From the NCBI GenBank assembly GCA_016794785.1, contig JAEUHC010000010.1:62001-126000 (forward strand): 64,000 nucleotides of DNA, read 5' to 3'. Shown one piece after another: positions 35,310 through 47,006 of the stretch. The stretch comes from Opitutaceae bacterium. Lineage in GTDB: Bacteria > Verrucomicrobiota > Verrucomicrobiia > Opitutales > Opitutaceae. The first letter of the stretch is position 1. Every line of letters begins with the position of its first letter. The notes below the pieces were generated by a model. That model was not told the origin of the DNA. It saw only the letters and a program-made list of their open reading frames with translations, and searched no databases. Position numbers and translations under genes: made by a program.

Positions 35310-35411
35310 GGTAGTGGGTCAGTTTGCTTCTGATCGAAACTGTGGGAGCTGATTTACCCCGCGACACGTCGGGGCGTAAAGCCCCTCCCACCACCAAACT
35401 GACCCACTACC
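35310..35411. repeat. 102-bp inverted-repeat element, copy D, with exact target duplication
   Basis: GGTAGTGGGTCAG (35310-35322) and CTGACCCACTACC (35399-35411) are perfect 13-bp terminal inverted repeats. GAAATTCG is repeated on both sides (35302-35309 and 35412-35419); the next base also matches, so the duplication is 8 or 9 bp. It lies between the divergent cytochrome and serine hydrolase genes. The best preserved copy in the window. Confidence 0.92.
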
Positions 35412-35469
35412 GAAATTCGGCGTGCAGCGCCGGAGATGGCGGCCCAAGGTGCAATCCTTCCCCCGCCCC

Positions 35470-36966
35470 ATGAAACTCCTCGGCCTACTCGCGTCCGCCC
35501 TCCTGCTTGCCTCCACCGCCGGTGCGGCCGATACCCGCGCCCTGCCCCGCAGCACCCCGGAGTCGCAAGGCGTCTCGTCCGCCGCGCTGCTCTCGCTGAT
35601 CGACGAGGCGGAGGCGAAGATCAACGCGCTGCACAGCCTGATGATCGTGCGGCACGGCCGCGTGATCGCGGAGGGCTGGTGGGCGCCGTATGCAGCGGAG
35701 GAGCCGCACCAGATGTTTTCGCTCAGCAAGAGCTTCACCTCGACAGCCGTGGGCCTCGCGATCGCCGACGGGAAATTTTCACTCGAGGATCCGGTGCTGA
35801 AGTTCTTCCCCGCCGACGCGCCGGCCCAGCCAAGCGCCAACCTGCGCGCGATGCGCGTGCGCGACCTGCTCACCATGTCCACGGGGCACCACAGCGAGGA
35901 CATCGCGGGGTTTCCCTACAACGACGACGCGAGCGCGGTGAAGAAATTCCTCGCGCTGCCCGTCGCGCACAAGCCGGGGACCTTCTTCGTCTACAACACG
36001 CCCGCGACTTTCATGCTCTCGGCCATCGTGCAGCACACGACCGGGCAGACGGTGCTCGATTATCTGCGCCCGCGGCTGTTTGCGCCGCTCGGGATCGCGG
36101 ACCCCGCGTGGGAGGCCAACAAGCAGGGCATCTCGATGGGCGGCTTCGGCCTGAGCATTCGCACGGAGGACATCGCGAAGTTCGGTCAGCTTTATTTGCA
36201 GAAGGGAATGTGGAACGGGAAACAACTCGTGCCGGCCGCGTGGACCGAGACCGCGACCGCGCGCTGGCAATCCAACGGCAGCAACCCCGCCAGCGACTGG
36301 GAACAGGGCTACGGGTTTCAATTCTGGCGCTGCCGCCACGGCGCCATCCGTGGCGACGGCGCGCACGGACAATTCTGCGTGGTGCTGGCCGAGCAGGACA
36401 CCGTGATCGCGATCACGGCGGGCACACGGGATTTGCAGGGCGTGCTGAATGTGCTGTGGGCAAAACTGCTGCCGGCGATCCTCGATAAGAAGGCGACCTT
36501 GCCGGAGAACCCGGCCGCCCATGCGAAGCTCAAGGGCAGGCTCGCGGGCCTGTCGCTGAAGCACCCCGTCGCGGTCGCGCCGCCCGCACTCGCCCAGGAA
36601 ATCGCGGGCCGGCGCTATGTGTTTCCCCCGGAGGCCTTCGGGATCGAGAGCGTCATTCTCACGCCTTCGGCGCGCGATGCGCGCGCGACCCAGCTCACGA
36701 CCGTGGTGGCGGGCCGGCGGGAGCGCGTCGATCTCGCCCCGGGGCTGTGGGAGCGCGGCGAAGTCGCGAGCGGACCAATCGCGGGGGTCGTCGCGCTCAG
36801 CGGCGCCTGGACCGCGCCCGACACATTCACCCTCGATGTGGTGCGCTATCGCACCCCCTTCGTGCTGCGCCACCGCCTGAAGTTCTCGGGCGAAGAAGTG
36901 ACGCTCACCGTCGAGCCCAACGTCGGTGGTCCGGCCGGGAAACCGGTCGTCGGCCGCCGCGAGTAG
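35470..36966 (+). CDS. Secreted serine hydrolase, class C beta-lactamase family
   Basis: 498 residues with a signal peptide (MKLLGLLASALLLASTAGAA). Active-site Ser84-Leu-Ser-Lys87 lies in FSLSKSFTS; the Tyr-x-Asn-like motif is VYNTPATFML, and HGAIRGDGAHGQF stands where the third motif is expected. A C-terminal beta-rich domain of about 110 residues follows, as in 6-aminohexanoate hydrolase/EstB type members. Likely an esterase or peptidase in the periplasm rather than a resistance enzyme. It is 25 bp upstream of the EEP gene, and the next two genes follow without gap, suggesting an operon. Confidence 0.87.
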   Translation: MKLLGLLASALLLASTAGAADTRALPRSTPESQGVSSAALLSLIDEAEAKINALHSLMIVRHGRVIAEGWWAPYAAEEPHQMFSLSKSFTSTAVGLAIADGKFSLEDPVLKFFPADAPAQPSANLRAMRVRDLLTMSTGHHSEDIAGFPYNDDASAVKKFLALPVAHKPGTFFVYNTPATFMLSAIVQHTTGQTVLDYLRPRLFAPLGIADPAWEANKQGISMGGFGLSIRTEDIAKFGQLYLQKGMWNGKQLVPAAWTETATARWQSNGSNPASDWEQGYGFQFWRCRHGAIRGDGAHGQFCVVLAEQDTVIAITAGTRDLQGVLNVLWAKLLPAILDKKATLPENPAAHAKLKGRLAGLSLKHPVAVAPPALAQEIAGRRYVFPPEAFGIESVILTPSARDARATQLTTVVAGRRERVDLAPGLWERGEVASGPIAGVVALSGAWTAPDTFTLDVVRYRTPFVLRHRLKFSGEEVTLTVEPNVGGPAGKPVVGRRE

Positions 36967-36990
36967 CCCCGTTCCCACCTCCTTCCCGTC

Positions 36991-38130
36991 ATGTCCTTCT
37001 ACGCCAAACTCCGCGTCAATTCGTTCGACACCCCCGAAATCGCCGGCGCGAAAAAGCGCGGCTCCACGCGCCTGCTCGCCCTCAAGCAGGAACTCGACAA
37101 GGTCATCCCGTCGCGCGCCGTGGACGGCAACCTGCTGCTCGCAACCTGGAACATCCGCGAGTTTGGCGAAGGCCGCTTCCGCGGCTGGACCGGCGAGAAA
37201 GGCAAGGCCGCCGGCGCCGCGGCCGCCAACGAGGACGAAGGCATGAAGGGCCGTTTCCAGGAATCGATCTACTACCTCGCCGAGATCGTCGAGCGCTTCG
37301 ACCTCGTGGCGCTGCAGGAGGTGCGCGACGATCTGGAGGACCTCAACCTCCTGCGCGATCTGCTCGGCGGCTGGTGGAAGATTCTCGTGACCGACGTGAC
37401 CGCGGGCCAGCAGGGCAACCGCGAGCGCGTCGCGTTTCTCTACGACGAGCGCAAAGTGAAGTTCGGCGGCCTCGCGGGCGAGGTCGTGCTGCCGCCGGAA
37501 AAGAAGGGCGTGCCGGCCTTCCAGCTCGCACGCACGCCCTACATCGTCGGCTTCAAGGCCGGCTGGTTCAGCTTCACCATCTGCTCGACGCACCTTTTCT
37601 ACGGCGAGAGCAAGGCCGACGATCCGCAGCGGCTGAAGGAGATGGATCTGCTCGCCGGCTTCCTCGCCGCCGAGGTGAAGCGCTCCACCGCGTGGTCGAA
37701 GAACATGATCCTTCTCGGCGACTTCAACATCTTCACCACCGCCGATGCGCAATACAAGGTGCTGACCACGAAGCACGGCTTCACCGTCCCCAAGACGATG
37801 ATCGGCAAGGCCACCAACACCGGCGCCAACCACCCCTACGATCAGATCGCGTTCATCGCTCCCTCCCTGACCGATCAGCTCGAGCTCTCGAAATCCGGCG
37901 TGTTTCCCTTCTTCGATTATGTCTTCACCGATGCGGACGAGAAGACCTACGCCGCCGCCATGGGCGACGGCTACATCAAGGACAGCAAGGGCAAGGTGCG
38001 CGATGCCAAGAGCGCGACCAACTATTACCGCAAGTGGCGCACCTACCAGATGAGCGATCACAACCCGCTCTGGATTGAGCTCAGCACGGACTTCAGCTCC
38101 GCCTACCTCAAGCATCTCGCGAAACCATGA
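36991..38130 (+). CDS. Endonuclease/exonuclease/phosphatase (EEP) family protein
   Basis: 379 residues, no signal peptide. The EEP fold's motifs are present: ATWNIREFG with metal-site Asn54, LVALQEVRD with the catalytic Glu, NMILLGDFNIFT (GDFN) and the closing SDHNPLWIEL (SDH). Members are DNA/RNA nucleases or phosphatases on lipids and sugars; the sequence does not decide. The first 45 residues (KLRVNSFDTPEIAGAKKRGS) are an unusual extension with a helical part. The stop overlaps the start of the next gene by ATGA, so translation is coupled. Confidence 0.88.
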   Translation: MSFYAKLRVNSFDTPEIAGAKKRGSTRLLALKQELDKVIPSRAVDGNLLLATWNIREFGEGRFRGWTGEKGKAAGAAAANEDEGMKGRFQESIYYLAEIVERFDLVALQEVRDDLEDLNLLRDLLGGWWKILVTDVTAGQQGNRERVAFLYDERKVKFGGLAGEVVLPPEKKGVPAFQLARTPYIVGFKAGWFSFTICSTHLFYGESKADDPQRLKEMDLLAGFLAAEVKRSTAWSKNMILLGDFNIFTTADAQYKVLTTKHGFTVPKTMIGKATNTGANHPYDQIAFIAPSLTDQLELSKSGVFPFFDYVFTDADEKTYAAAMGDGYIKDSKGKVRDAKSATNYYRKWRTYQMSDHNPLWIELSTDFSSAYLKHLAKP

Positions 38131-39449
38131 AGATCAGCCGCCTCCTCGCCGCCTTTTTGCTCGGGAGCCTTTCCCTCGCCCACGCCGCCGCCGTCAAGGA
38201 CCGCGAAGGCGCGGTGCGCGGCGACAAGGCCAGGATGGAGAGCGACGCCCGCTGGCTCTACAACGACGTGGACCGCGGCTTCGCCGAGGCGCAGCGCACC
38301 GGCAAGCCGCTGCTCGTCGTGCTCCGCTGCATCCCGTGCCTCTCATGTGTGGGCCTTGACGCCGCGGTGCTCACCGAGCCCGCGCTTGCGCCGCTGCTCG
38401 ACCAGTTCGTCTGCGTGCGCCTGATCAACGCCAACGCGATCGACCTCGCGCGCTTCCAATTCGACTACGACCTCTCGTTCTCGACGCTCTTCTTCAACGC
38501 CGACGGCACGCTCTACGGCCGCTACGGCTCCTGGGTCCACCAGGCCGATCCCGACGCCAAGGAGACGATCGGCTACCGCAAGGCGCTCGAGGGCGCGCTC
38601 GCGCTGCACCGCGGCTATCCGGCGAACCGTGCGGCGCTCGCGGGCAAGCAGGGCGAGCCAGTGCCGTTTCGCACGCCCGTCGAAATCCCCGAGCTCGCCA
38701 AGAAATACGGCCGCGAGCTCAACTGGGGCGGCAACGTCGTGCAGAGCTGCGTGCATTGCCACCAGGTGGGCGAGGCCTTCCGCGGTTGGTATCGCGAGAA
38801 AGGCGAGCCCGTGCCGCCCGCGCGCATCTACCCGCTGCCCGCCGCGGAAACCATCGGCCTCAGCCTCGCGGCCGACCACACGGCGACCGTGACGGCGATC
38901 GCGCCGGGCAGCATCGCGGCGCGCGCTGGGTTCCGCGCGGGCGATGCCTTTGCGAGCTTCGAGGGCCAGCCCTTGATCTCGGTCGCGGATTTTTCCTGGG
39001 TGCTGCACCGCGCGCCGGAAGCGGGCGCGCTCGCCGCCGTCGTGCGCCGCGGGGAAAAGGAAATTCCCCTCACCCTCGATCTGCCCGCCGGCTGGCGAAC
39101 AAAGAGCGACATCTCGCGCCGCGTCGGCACATGGTCGATGCGCGCGATGGCCCACGGCGGCATGAACCTGGTCGATCTCGACGATGCCGCGCGCAAAGAG
39201 CGCAGGCTCCCCGCGACTTCGCTCGCGTTGCTCGTGAAGGGCCTTGGCAACTTCGGCAAGCACGGCACCGCCAAGAAAGCCGGCTTCCAGAAGGACGATG
39301 TCATCGTGGCCTTCGCCGGCGAGCAGACGCGGCTCACCGAGGGCGAGCTGATCGGCCGCGTGCTGGCGAAGACCAAGATCGGCGAGACGGTCGAGGCGAC
39401 GGTGCTGCGCGGCAACGAGCGCGTGGCCCTCACGCTGCCGATGCAGTGA
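38127..39449 (+). CDS. Exported thioredoxin-like / CxxCH / double PDZ protein
   Basis: 440 residues with a signal peptide (residues 1-20). Residues about 40-165 look like a thioredoxin fold with an unusual cysteine cluster Cys68-x2-Cys71-x2-Cys74 (RCIPCLSC) and a FSTLFFNADGTLYGRYG strand. CVHCH at 208-212 is a haem c attachment motif. Two PDZ-like modules follow: about 240-315 (ITAIAPGSIAARAGFRAGDAF-like) and about 370-440 (KKAGFQKDDVIVAFAGEQ). The order suggests a periplasmic redox protein that docks on peptides. No single named family fits; domain calls are by eye. Translationally coupled to the EEP gene. Confidence 0.75.
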   Translation: MKISRLLAAFLLGSLSLAHAAAVKDREGAVRGDKARMESDARWLYNDVDRGFAEAQRTGKPLLVVLRCIPCLSCVGLDAAVLTEPALAPLLDQFVCVRLINANAIDLARFQFDYDLSFSTLFFNADGTLYGRYGSWVHQADPDAKETIGYRKALEGALALHRGYPANRAALAGKQGEPVPFRTPVEIPELAKKYGRELNWGGNVVQSCVHCHQVGEAFRGWYREKGEPVPPARIYPLPAAETIGLSLAADHTATVTAIAPGSIAARAGFRAGDAFASFEGQPLISVADFSWVLHRAPEAGALAAVVRRGEKEIPLTLDLPAGWRTKSDISRRVGTWSMRAMAHGGMNLVDLDDAARKERRLPATSLALLVKGLGNFGKHGTAKKAGFQKDDVIVAFAGEQTRLTEGELIGRVLAKTKIGETVEATVLRGNERVALTLPMQ

Positions 39450-39544
39450 TGCAGAGGGAGGGATCTCCGAACCGCCCAGCGATGACGTCGAAAGGGGCCC
39501 ATGTCCGGGCAGCGGCCCAGGCGTCACGGATTCAGACTTCACAA

Positions 39545-39579
39545 TGTCGCGACCGTCGCGTGCGAGCACGCTCCCACAA
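39545..39579. repeat. REP-like palindromic unit (solo copy 2)
   Basis: Reverse complement reads TGTGGGAGCGTGCTCGCA then CGCGACGGTCGCGAC and differs from 442-474 at only two or so positions. It lies in the gap after the PDZ gene and before the glnK terminator. It lacks the terminal GGTAGTGGGTCAG ends of the 102-bp elements but shares their GTGGGAGCG core. Confidence 0.75.
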
Positions 39580-39632
39580 CTGAACAGATCCGGAGCGAAA
39601 CCTGGGCCTCCGGTCTCCCAACCACGGGCAAG

Positions 39633-39664
39633 AAAAAGCCGGCGCCGTTTGCACGGCGCCGGCT
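39633..39664 (-). terminator. Rho-independent terminator of the glnK-amtB cluster
   Basis: On the minus strand a perfect 12-bp stem AGCCGGCGCCGT / ACGGCGCCGGCT with a four-base loop is followed by TTTT. It lies 28 bp after the last PII gene, marking the end of the nitrogen cluster. Confidence 0.92.
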
Positions 39665-39692
39665 CGGAGAGCGGTTCTGGTCTGATGCCGGT

Positions 39693-40043
<351 letters not shown>

Positions 40044-40060
40044 TTAGGTTGGGTGGCGGC

Positions 40061-41497
40061 TCAGGATTTGGACTCGAAGATGTAGCCCTCTTCGCCGTGG
40101 TCGCTGAGGTCGAGGCCCTCCTGCTCAGATTCGACCGAGGGACGAAGCCCGATGAGCGCCTTGACGATGTAGGCGATGACCGCCGTGGCGACCACGCTCC
40201 AAACGATGGTGAGAGCGACCGCCTTCAGCTGCTCGCCGACGAGGCCCTTCATCACCGGCTCGATGGCCGAGTTCACCGCCGGGGTGGCCAGCACGCCGGT
40301 CAGGACGGCGCCGAGCGTGCCGCCCACGGCATGGATGCCGAACGTGTCGAGCGCGTCGTCATACCCAAAGATCGCCTTCAGTTTCATGCAGAACACAAAG
40401 GGCACCGCGCCCGCCAGCACGCCGATGATGACCGCGCCTGTGGAATCCACAAAGCCCGCGGCGGGAGTGATGACGACCAAGCCCGCGACGACACCGGAGC
40501 AGAATCCGAGGACCGAGGCGTGCTTGCGTGTGAAGTATTCCAGCAGAGCCCACGTGACCGAGGCCACGCCGGCGGCGAGTGTCGTGGTCATGAAAGCGTT
40601 GGCCGCGATGCCGTCCGCCGCGCCCGCGCTGCCCGCGTTGAAGCCATACCAGCCGACCCAGAGCATGCCGGTGCCGACCATGCAGAGCACCATGGAGTGC
40701 GGAGGCATCGGGGTTTTGCCGAAGCCCAGACGCTTGCCCACGATGATGCAGAGCACCAAGGCGGACCAACCGGAGGACATGTGCACCACCGTGCCGCCGG
40801 CAAAGTCGATGGCCTTGATCGCGCCCGCGGCGCCAGCCATGAGGCCGCCACCCCACACCATGTGGGCCAGCGGGAAATAGACGGCGAACATCCAGAGCGT
40901 CACGAAGAGCAGCACCGCCGAAAACTTCATGCGCTCGGCAATGGCGCCGACGATCAGCGCGGGAGTGATGATGGCGAATGTGAGCTGGTAGATCGCGAAG
41001 ACGTTCTGCGACACCCAAGGCAACGTGCTCGGGTTGCTGTCCACACCCTTGAAGAAGGCGAAGTCCAATCCGCCGATGAAGGCGTTGCCCGGGGCGAACG
41101 AGAGGCTGAAGCCCACCGACCACCACAGGATCGTGACGAGGCCGGCGATGCCCAGGCATTGCGCCAGCACCGAAAGCACGTTCTTGCGGCGAACGAGACC
41201 GCCGTAGAACAGCGCCAGACCCGGCAGCGTCATGAAGAGCACCAGCGCACTGGACGTCATCATCCAGGCGTTGTGGCCGGGGCCCGGACCGGCGACCTTG
41301 GAGGCCACATTCGCGGTGCGGGCGCTGTTGTTCATGTAGGCTTCCAGGTCAGCGACGCGCTGCTCCACGGTGGGTTCAGCCGGCTTGGCGGGAGCGGCCG
41401 GAGCTGCGGGAGCTTGGGCGAAAGCGGACAGGGCGGTCATCAGGACCACGCCCGCCGCGAGCATCGAACGGAGGGGTTTAAGTCGAAGTATGTTCAT
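40061..41497 (-). CDS. amtB: Ammonium transporter (copy 1)
   Basis: Trimeric inner-membrane ammonium channel. 478 residues: a cleavable signal peptide (MNILRLKPLRSMLAAGVVLM..SAFAQ), an Ala/Pro linker and short acidic helix (TVEQRVADLEAYMNN), then eleven membrane helices with the family signatures GGLVRRKNVLSV, the twin histidines in FPLAHMVWG and DTFGIHAVGG, and AGFVDSTGA. C-terminal tail GLDLSDHGEEGYIFESKS is the PII-binding region type. Start at 41497 chosen because it gives the signal peptide and has GGAGGGG upstream. 181 bp separate it from the preceding PII gene and hold a hairpin at 41648-41667. Confidence 0.95.
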   Translation of the reverse strand: MNILRLKPLRSMLAAGVVLMTALSAFAQAPAAPAAPAKPAEPTVEQRVADLEAYMNNSARTANVASKVAGPGPGHNAWMMTSSALVLFMTLPGLALFYGGLVRRKNVLSVLAQCLGIAGLVTILWWSVGFSLSFAPGNAFIGGLDFAFFKGVDSNPSTLPWVSQNVFAIYQLTFAIITPALIVGAIAERMKFSAVLLFVTLWMFAVYFPLAHMVWGGGLMAGAAGAIKAIDFAGGTVVHMSSGWSALVLCIIVGKRLGFGKTPMPPHSMVLCMVGTGMLWVGWYGFNAGSAGAADGIAANAFMTTTLAAGVASVTWALLEYFTRKHASVLGFCSGVVAGLVVITPAAGFVDSTGAVIIGVLAGAVPFVFCMKLKAIFGYDDALDTFGIHAVGGTLGAVLTGVLATPAVNSAIEPVMKGLVGEQLKAVALTIVWSVVATAVIAYIVKALIGLRPSVESEQEGLDLSDHGEEGYIFESKS

Positions 41498-41678
41498 AGT
41501 GAGGACCCCTCCCTTTAGCAGATGCGATGCCGCCGATGAGCGCCCCGCATGGAAATCCTGAAAAACTTTTGGCACCGCGCGTTTCGCCCGCGCGACGCGC
41601 GGTTTGCGAAATTTCCCGAGGCCGCGCCGAGGCTGATTTCAGCCCATGCGCCGGCCGCAACCGGCGCGTGCCACCCGC

Positions 41679-43560
<1,882 letters not shown>

Positions 43561-43595
43561 GCAGGGGTGCGCCGAATGAGAATGATTCATCCGCT

Positions 43596-43614
43596 GCATT
43601 CAACGCGTGAATGC
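43596..43614. promoter_or_regulatory. Perfect 7-5-7 inverted repeat upstream of amtB copy 2
   Basis: GCATTCA-ACGCG-TGAATGC, 36 bp upstream of the chosen start of amtB copy 2 and about 60 bp after the stop of PII copy 3. The size suits a dimeric regulator's operator. No sigma-54 type promoter was seen beside it. Confidence 0.35.
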
Positions 43615-43674
43615 CGGGGCGCGCGCTTATGACAGTCCTTGGCGCAAGTCGGACGCCGCATCGCGGCTGACGGC

Positions 43675-44034
<360 letters not shown>

Positions 44035-44051
44035 CTATGTCGGGAGCCGGA

Positions 44052-44070
44052 CGGAGCAAGCCTTGTTCCG
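44052..44070. promoter_or_regulatory. Imperfect inverted repeat upstream of the nitrogen cluster
   Basis: CGGAGCAAG / CTTGTTCCG pair at 8 of 9 positions around a single centre base, 39 bp upstream of the first PII gene. It may be an operator. The remaining 304-bp divergent gap (44014-44317), which is AT-richer than average, shows no other recognisable feature and no sigma-54 consensus. Confidence 0.35.
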
Positions 44071-44317
44071 CTCCACGCCGCCAAACATCCCCCACCCGTC
44101 CAAGGTCTTTGGAAACCGCCCGGCCAGGCCAATCCATCCCGACAATATCCTGAAGCCATGAGCAGTGGCGGCCACCCAATTCCTGGGGATTGATCTCCAC
44201 CTCCCTTCGACCAGCCCCCACGGACGTCTCATTCGGAGCATCCTTCGTGGTGATTCAACCGTCAGAGGTTGCAGCGCAACCAATCTAGTTTCAACTCCTG
44301 CCAACAGACGCACCTTC

Positions 44318-45013
44318 ATGGCCCGCACGATCACCTACGCATTTGCATTTCAGGACGGAGTCACACGGCGCTACGAACTAAACTTTGATGACCAGCACCG
44401 GCTTCTTCCCCGGGCCTCATCTTCGCCGGCGAGCGCATGGACTGCCTTGGGTTTCCAACAGTGCACCAACTGCCCGCTCAAGGCTGCGGACTCGCCGCTT
44501 TGCCCCGTCGCCCAGAACATCGATCACATCGTCGAGGACACGAAGGACACCGTCTCCTACACCCGCGCCGTCGTCACTGTCCACACCCCGGAGCGAACCT
44601 ATTCGGCGGAATGTGCGACCCAGGATGGATTGCGCTCCTTGTTCGGGCTCATCATGGCCTGCAGCGGCTGCCCCCATCTGGACTGGCTCCGGCCGCTCGC
44701 ACGCTTTCACCTCCCGTTTGCCGATCCGGATGAAACCCTCTTTCGTGTGCTGGGACTTCAGTTGGTCGGATCCTTTCTCGCCGATTCCAACTCCACCTTT
44801 GCGGACAGCATCGCGCAAACCGATCGGCGCTACGAGGAAGTGAAGACGCTCAATCAATGCTTCATCAAACGCATCCGCATCCATTGCCGGGCGGATGCCG
44901 ACAAGAACGCCTTGGCCGCGCTGGACCTCTTCGCCCAGTTTTTCACCCTGGATCGCGACGACAACTTCGAGATGTTGCGCACGATCTTCGGGCAGCAGAA
45001 AAAGAACACCTGA
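44318..45013 (+). CDS. Conserved hypothetical protein with Cys pairs (DUF6901-like)
   Basis: 231-residue soluble protein starting MARTITYAFAFQDGVTRRYEL. A first part (about 1-95) carries QCTNCPLKAADSPLCPVAQNI; a second has ACSGCPHLDWLRPLARFHLPF and a mainly helical end. The paired cysteines suggest metal or disulfide binding. The pattern agrees with my memory of the DUF6901 family of unknown function found in proteobacteria and Verrucomicrobiota; not verified. Start at 44318 because the upstream part lies in AT-richer, low-similarity sequence. Confidence 0.75.
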   Translation: MARTITYAFAFQDGVTRRYELNFDDQHRLLPRASSSPASAWTALGFQQCTNCPLKAADSPLCPVAQNIDHIVEDTKDTVSYTRAVVTVHTPERTYSAECATQDGLRSLFGLIMACSGCPHLDWLRPLARFHLPFADPDETLFRVLGLQLVGSFLADSNSTFADSIAQTDRRYEEVKTLNQCFIKRIRIHCRADADKNALAALDLFAQFFTLDRDDNFEMLRTIFGQQKKNT

Positions 45014-45056
45014 TCGGCCGCTGAAAGCGGTGTCGCCGGGACCGAATCAGGCAGGC

Positions 45057-46844
45057 TTATTCCGGCATCACCGTCGCGATGTGCAGTTCCTTGAGCTGCT
45101 TCGCCGTGACGGGCGTCGGGCTCTGCGCCATGAGGTCCTGGCCCTTCTGCGTCTTGGGAAACGCGATCACATCGCGGATGCTGGTGGTGCCGCAGAGGAG
45201 TGCGCACATGCGATCGAGGCCGAACGCGATGCCGCCGTGCGGCGGCGCGCCGTAGGTGAAGGCCTTCAGCATGTAGCCGAAGCGGCTCTCGACCACGTCG
45301 GCCGGAATCTTGAGCACATCCTCGAAGACCTTCTTTTGCAGCGCCGGTTGGTGGATGCGGATCGAGCCGCCGCCGAGTTCCATGCCGTTCAGGACGACGT
45401 CGTAGTGCTGGCCGCGCACCTTCTTCGGATCGCTGTCGAGCAGGTGCGTGTCTTCCAGCACCGGCGCGGTGAACGGATGGTGCGTGGCGGCGTAGCCCTG
45501 ACGCTCCTCGTCGTAGCTCATCAGGGGAAAATCGATCACCCAGAGGAATTTCCAGTCGTCGTGACGGATGGTCATCTTGCCGCGCTTCACGAGCAACTGC
45601 GCCGCCTCAAGCCGCAGGCGGCCGAGGATCGCGCAGGCTTTTTCCCACGGAGCCGCGGCGAAGAACACCAGGTCGCCCTCGGCGATCCCGAGCTTCTCGG
45701 TGAGCGCCGCCTTCTCGGCATCCGAGAAAAATTTCACGATCGGCGATTTCCACTCGCCGCCTTCGACCTTGATGAAGGCGAGGCCTTTCGCGCCGAGTGA
45801 TTTCGCGATCTCTTCGAGGCTCTTCAATTCGCCCTGCGTCAGATCGGCGAGGCCCTTGGCGTTGATCGCCTTGATCACGCCGCCGCCGGCGACGGTGGAC
45901 TGAAACACCTTGAACGCCGAGTCCTTGAACGTCGCCGAGAGATCGACGAGTTCGAGTGCGAAGCGCACATCGGGCTTGTCCACGCCGAAGCGGTTCATCG
46001 CCTCATGATACGGCATGCGCGGGAACGGCGTCGGGATGTCCGTCCCGAGCACGTCCTTCCAGAGTTTCTTCAGCATGCCTTCGAACAGCGCGTAGATGTC
46101 CTCGCGCGTGACGAACGAGGCCTCGACGTCCACCTGCGTGAACTCCATCTGGCGATCCGCGCGCAGGTCCTCGTCACGGAAGCACCGCGCGATCTGGAAA
46201 TACTTCTCCACGCCCGCCACCATGAGGATCTGCTTGAACTGCTGGGGCGACTGGGAGAGCGCGTAGAACTGCCCCGCGTGGATGCGCGACGGCACGAGAT
46301 ACTCGCGCGCGCCCTCGGGCGTGCTCTTGAAGAGCGCGGGGGTCTCGACCTCGATGAACTCCTGCGAATCGAAGTAGTCGCGGATGGACTTGGCGGCCCG
46401 ATGGCGCACCTGGAGATTCCGGCGCATCTTGGGCCGGCGCAGATCGAGGTAGCGGTAGGTGAGGCGGAGGTCCTCGTTGACCTTGTCGCCGCCGACATCG
46501 TCCAGCGGGAACGGCGGCGTGTCCGAGATGTTGTGAATCTCAAGCGACGAGGCCACGATCTCGATGTCGCCCGTGGGCAGGTTCTTGTTCTCCGTGCCGG
46601 AAGGGCGCTGCACGACCTTGCCGGCGATGCCGATGACGGACTCCGTCTTGAGGTGCTTCAGCTGCTCGGCGAGGTTCGCATTATCGCGCGGCTCGAGCTG
46701 GATTTGCGTGACGCCTTTGCGATCGCGCAAGTCGACGAAAATGATGCCGCCTTGGTCGCGGATGGTGTCCACCCAGCCGAGGAGCGAGACGCTCGCGCCA
46801 ATGTCGGCTGAAGTGAGCTGGGCACAGTGATGGGTGCGCTTCAT
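45057..46844 (-). CDS. aspS: Aspartyl-tRNA synthetase
   Basis: Class IIb synthetase of 595 residues, bacterial type: N-terminal OB-fold (SLLGWVDTIRDQGGIIFVDL), motif 2 region FRDEDLRADRQMEFTQVD, flipping-loop region, GAD insertion domain (about 285-420) and motif 3 GIAFGLDRMCALLCG. The residue aligned with position 31 of the anticodon-binding domain appears to be Gln, neither the Leu typical of discriminating enzymes nor the His of non-discriminating ones, so it is open whether it also charges tRNA-Asn. Start at 46844 (MKRTHHCAQL); the frame is open upstream to 47660 only as shadow of dedA. Divergent from dedA. Confidence 0.96.
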   Translation of the reverse strand: MKRTHHCAQLTSADIGASVSLLGWVDTIRDQGGIIFVDLRDRKGVTQIQLEPRDNANLAEQLKHLKTESVIGIAGKVVQRPSGTENKNLPTGDIEIVASSLEIHNISDTPPFPLDDVGGDKVNEDLRLTYRYLDLRRPKMRRNLQVRHRAAKSIRDYFDSQEFIEVETPALFKSTPEGAREYLVPSRIHAGQFYALSQSPQQFKQILMVAGVEKYFQIARCFRDEDLRADRQMEFTQVDVEASFVTREDIYALFEGMLKKLWKDVLGTDIPTPFPRMPYHEAMNRFGVDKPDVRFALELVDLSATFKDSAFKVFQSTVAGGGVIKAINAKGLADLTQGELKSLEEIAKSLGAKGLAFIKVEGGEWKSPIVKFFSDAEKAALTEKLGIAEGDLVFFAAAPWEKACAILGRLRLEAAQLLVKRGKMTIRHDDWKFLWVIDFPLMSYDEERQGYAATHHPFTAPVLEDTHLLDSDPKKVRGQHYDVVLNGMELGGGSIRIHQPALQKKVFEDVLKIPADVVESRFGYMLKAFTYGAPPHGGIAFGLDRMCALLCGTTSIRDVIAFPKTQKGQDLMAQSPTPVTAKQLKELHIATVMPE

Positions 46845-47006
46845 GAGGATGACTTTCGGGAGAAACGGATCAGGAAGGGCGACGCCTGCGGCCGGGGCAA
46901 ACACTAATTCTGCCGGCGGCCGCCATCGGACGCTCCGCGGAAACCGCATCGATTGATGCTTGCCCGGCCAACTCGAACCGCGCTTCCTCCGCACCTCCCC
47001 ACCCCG

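Noticed and set aside
32802..35333. 843-codon plus-strand frame opposite the mono-haem cytochrome
   Set aside because: The minus strand has signal peptide, CxxCH and domain pattern; the plus frame is Arg/Ala/Gly-rich without motifs.
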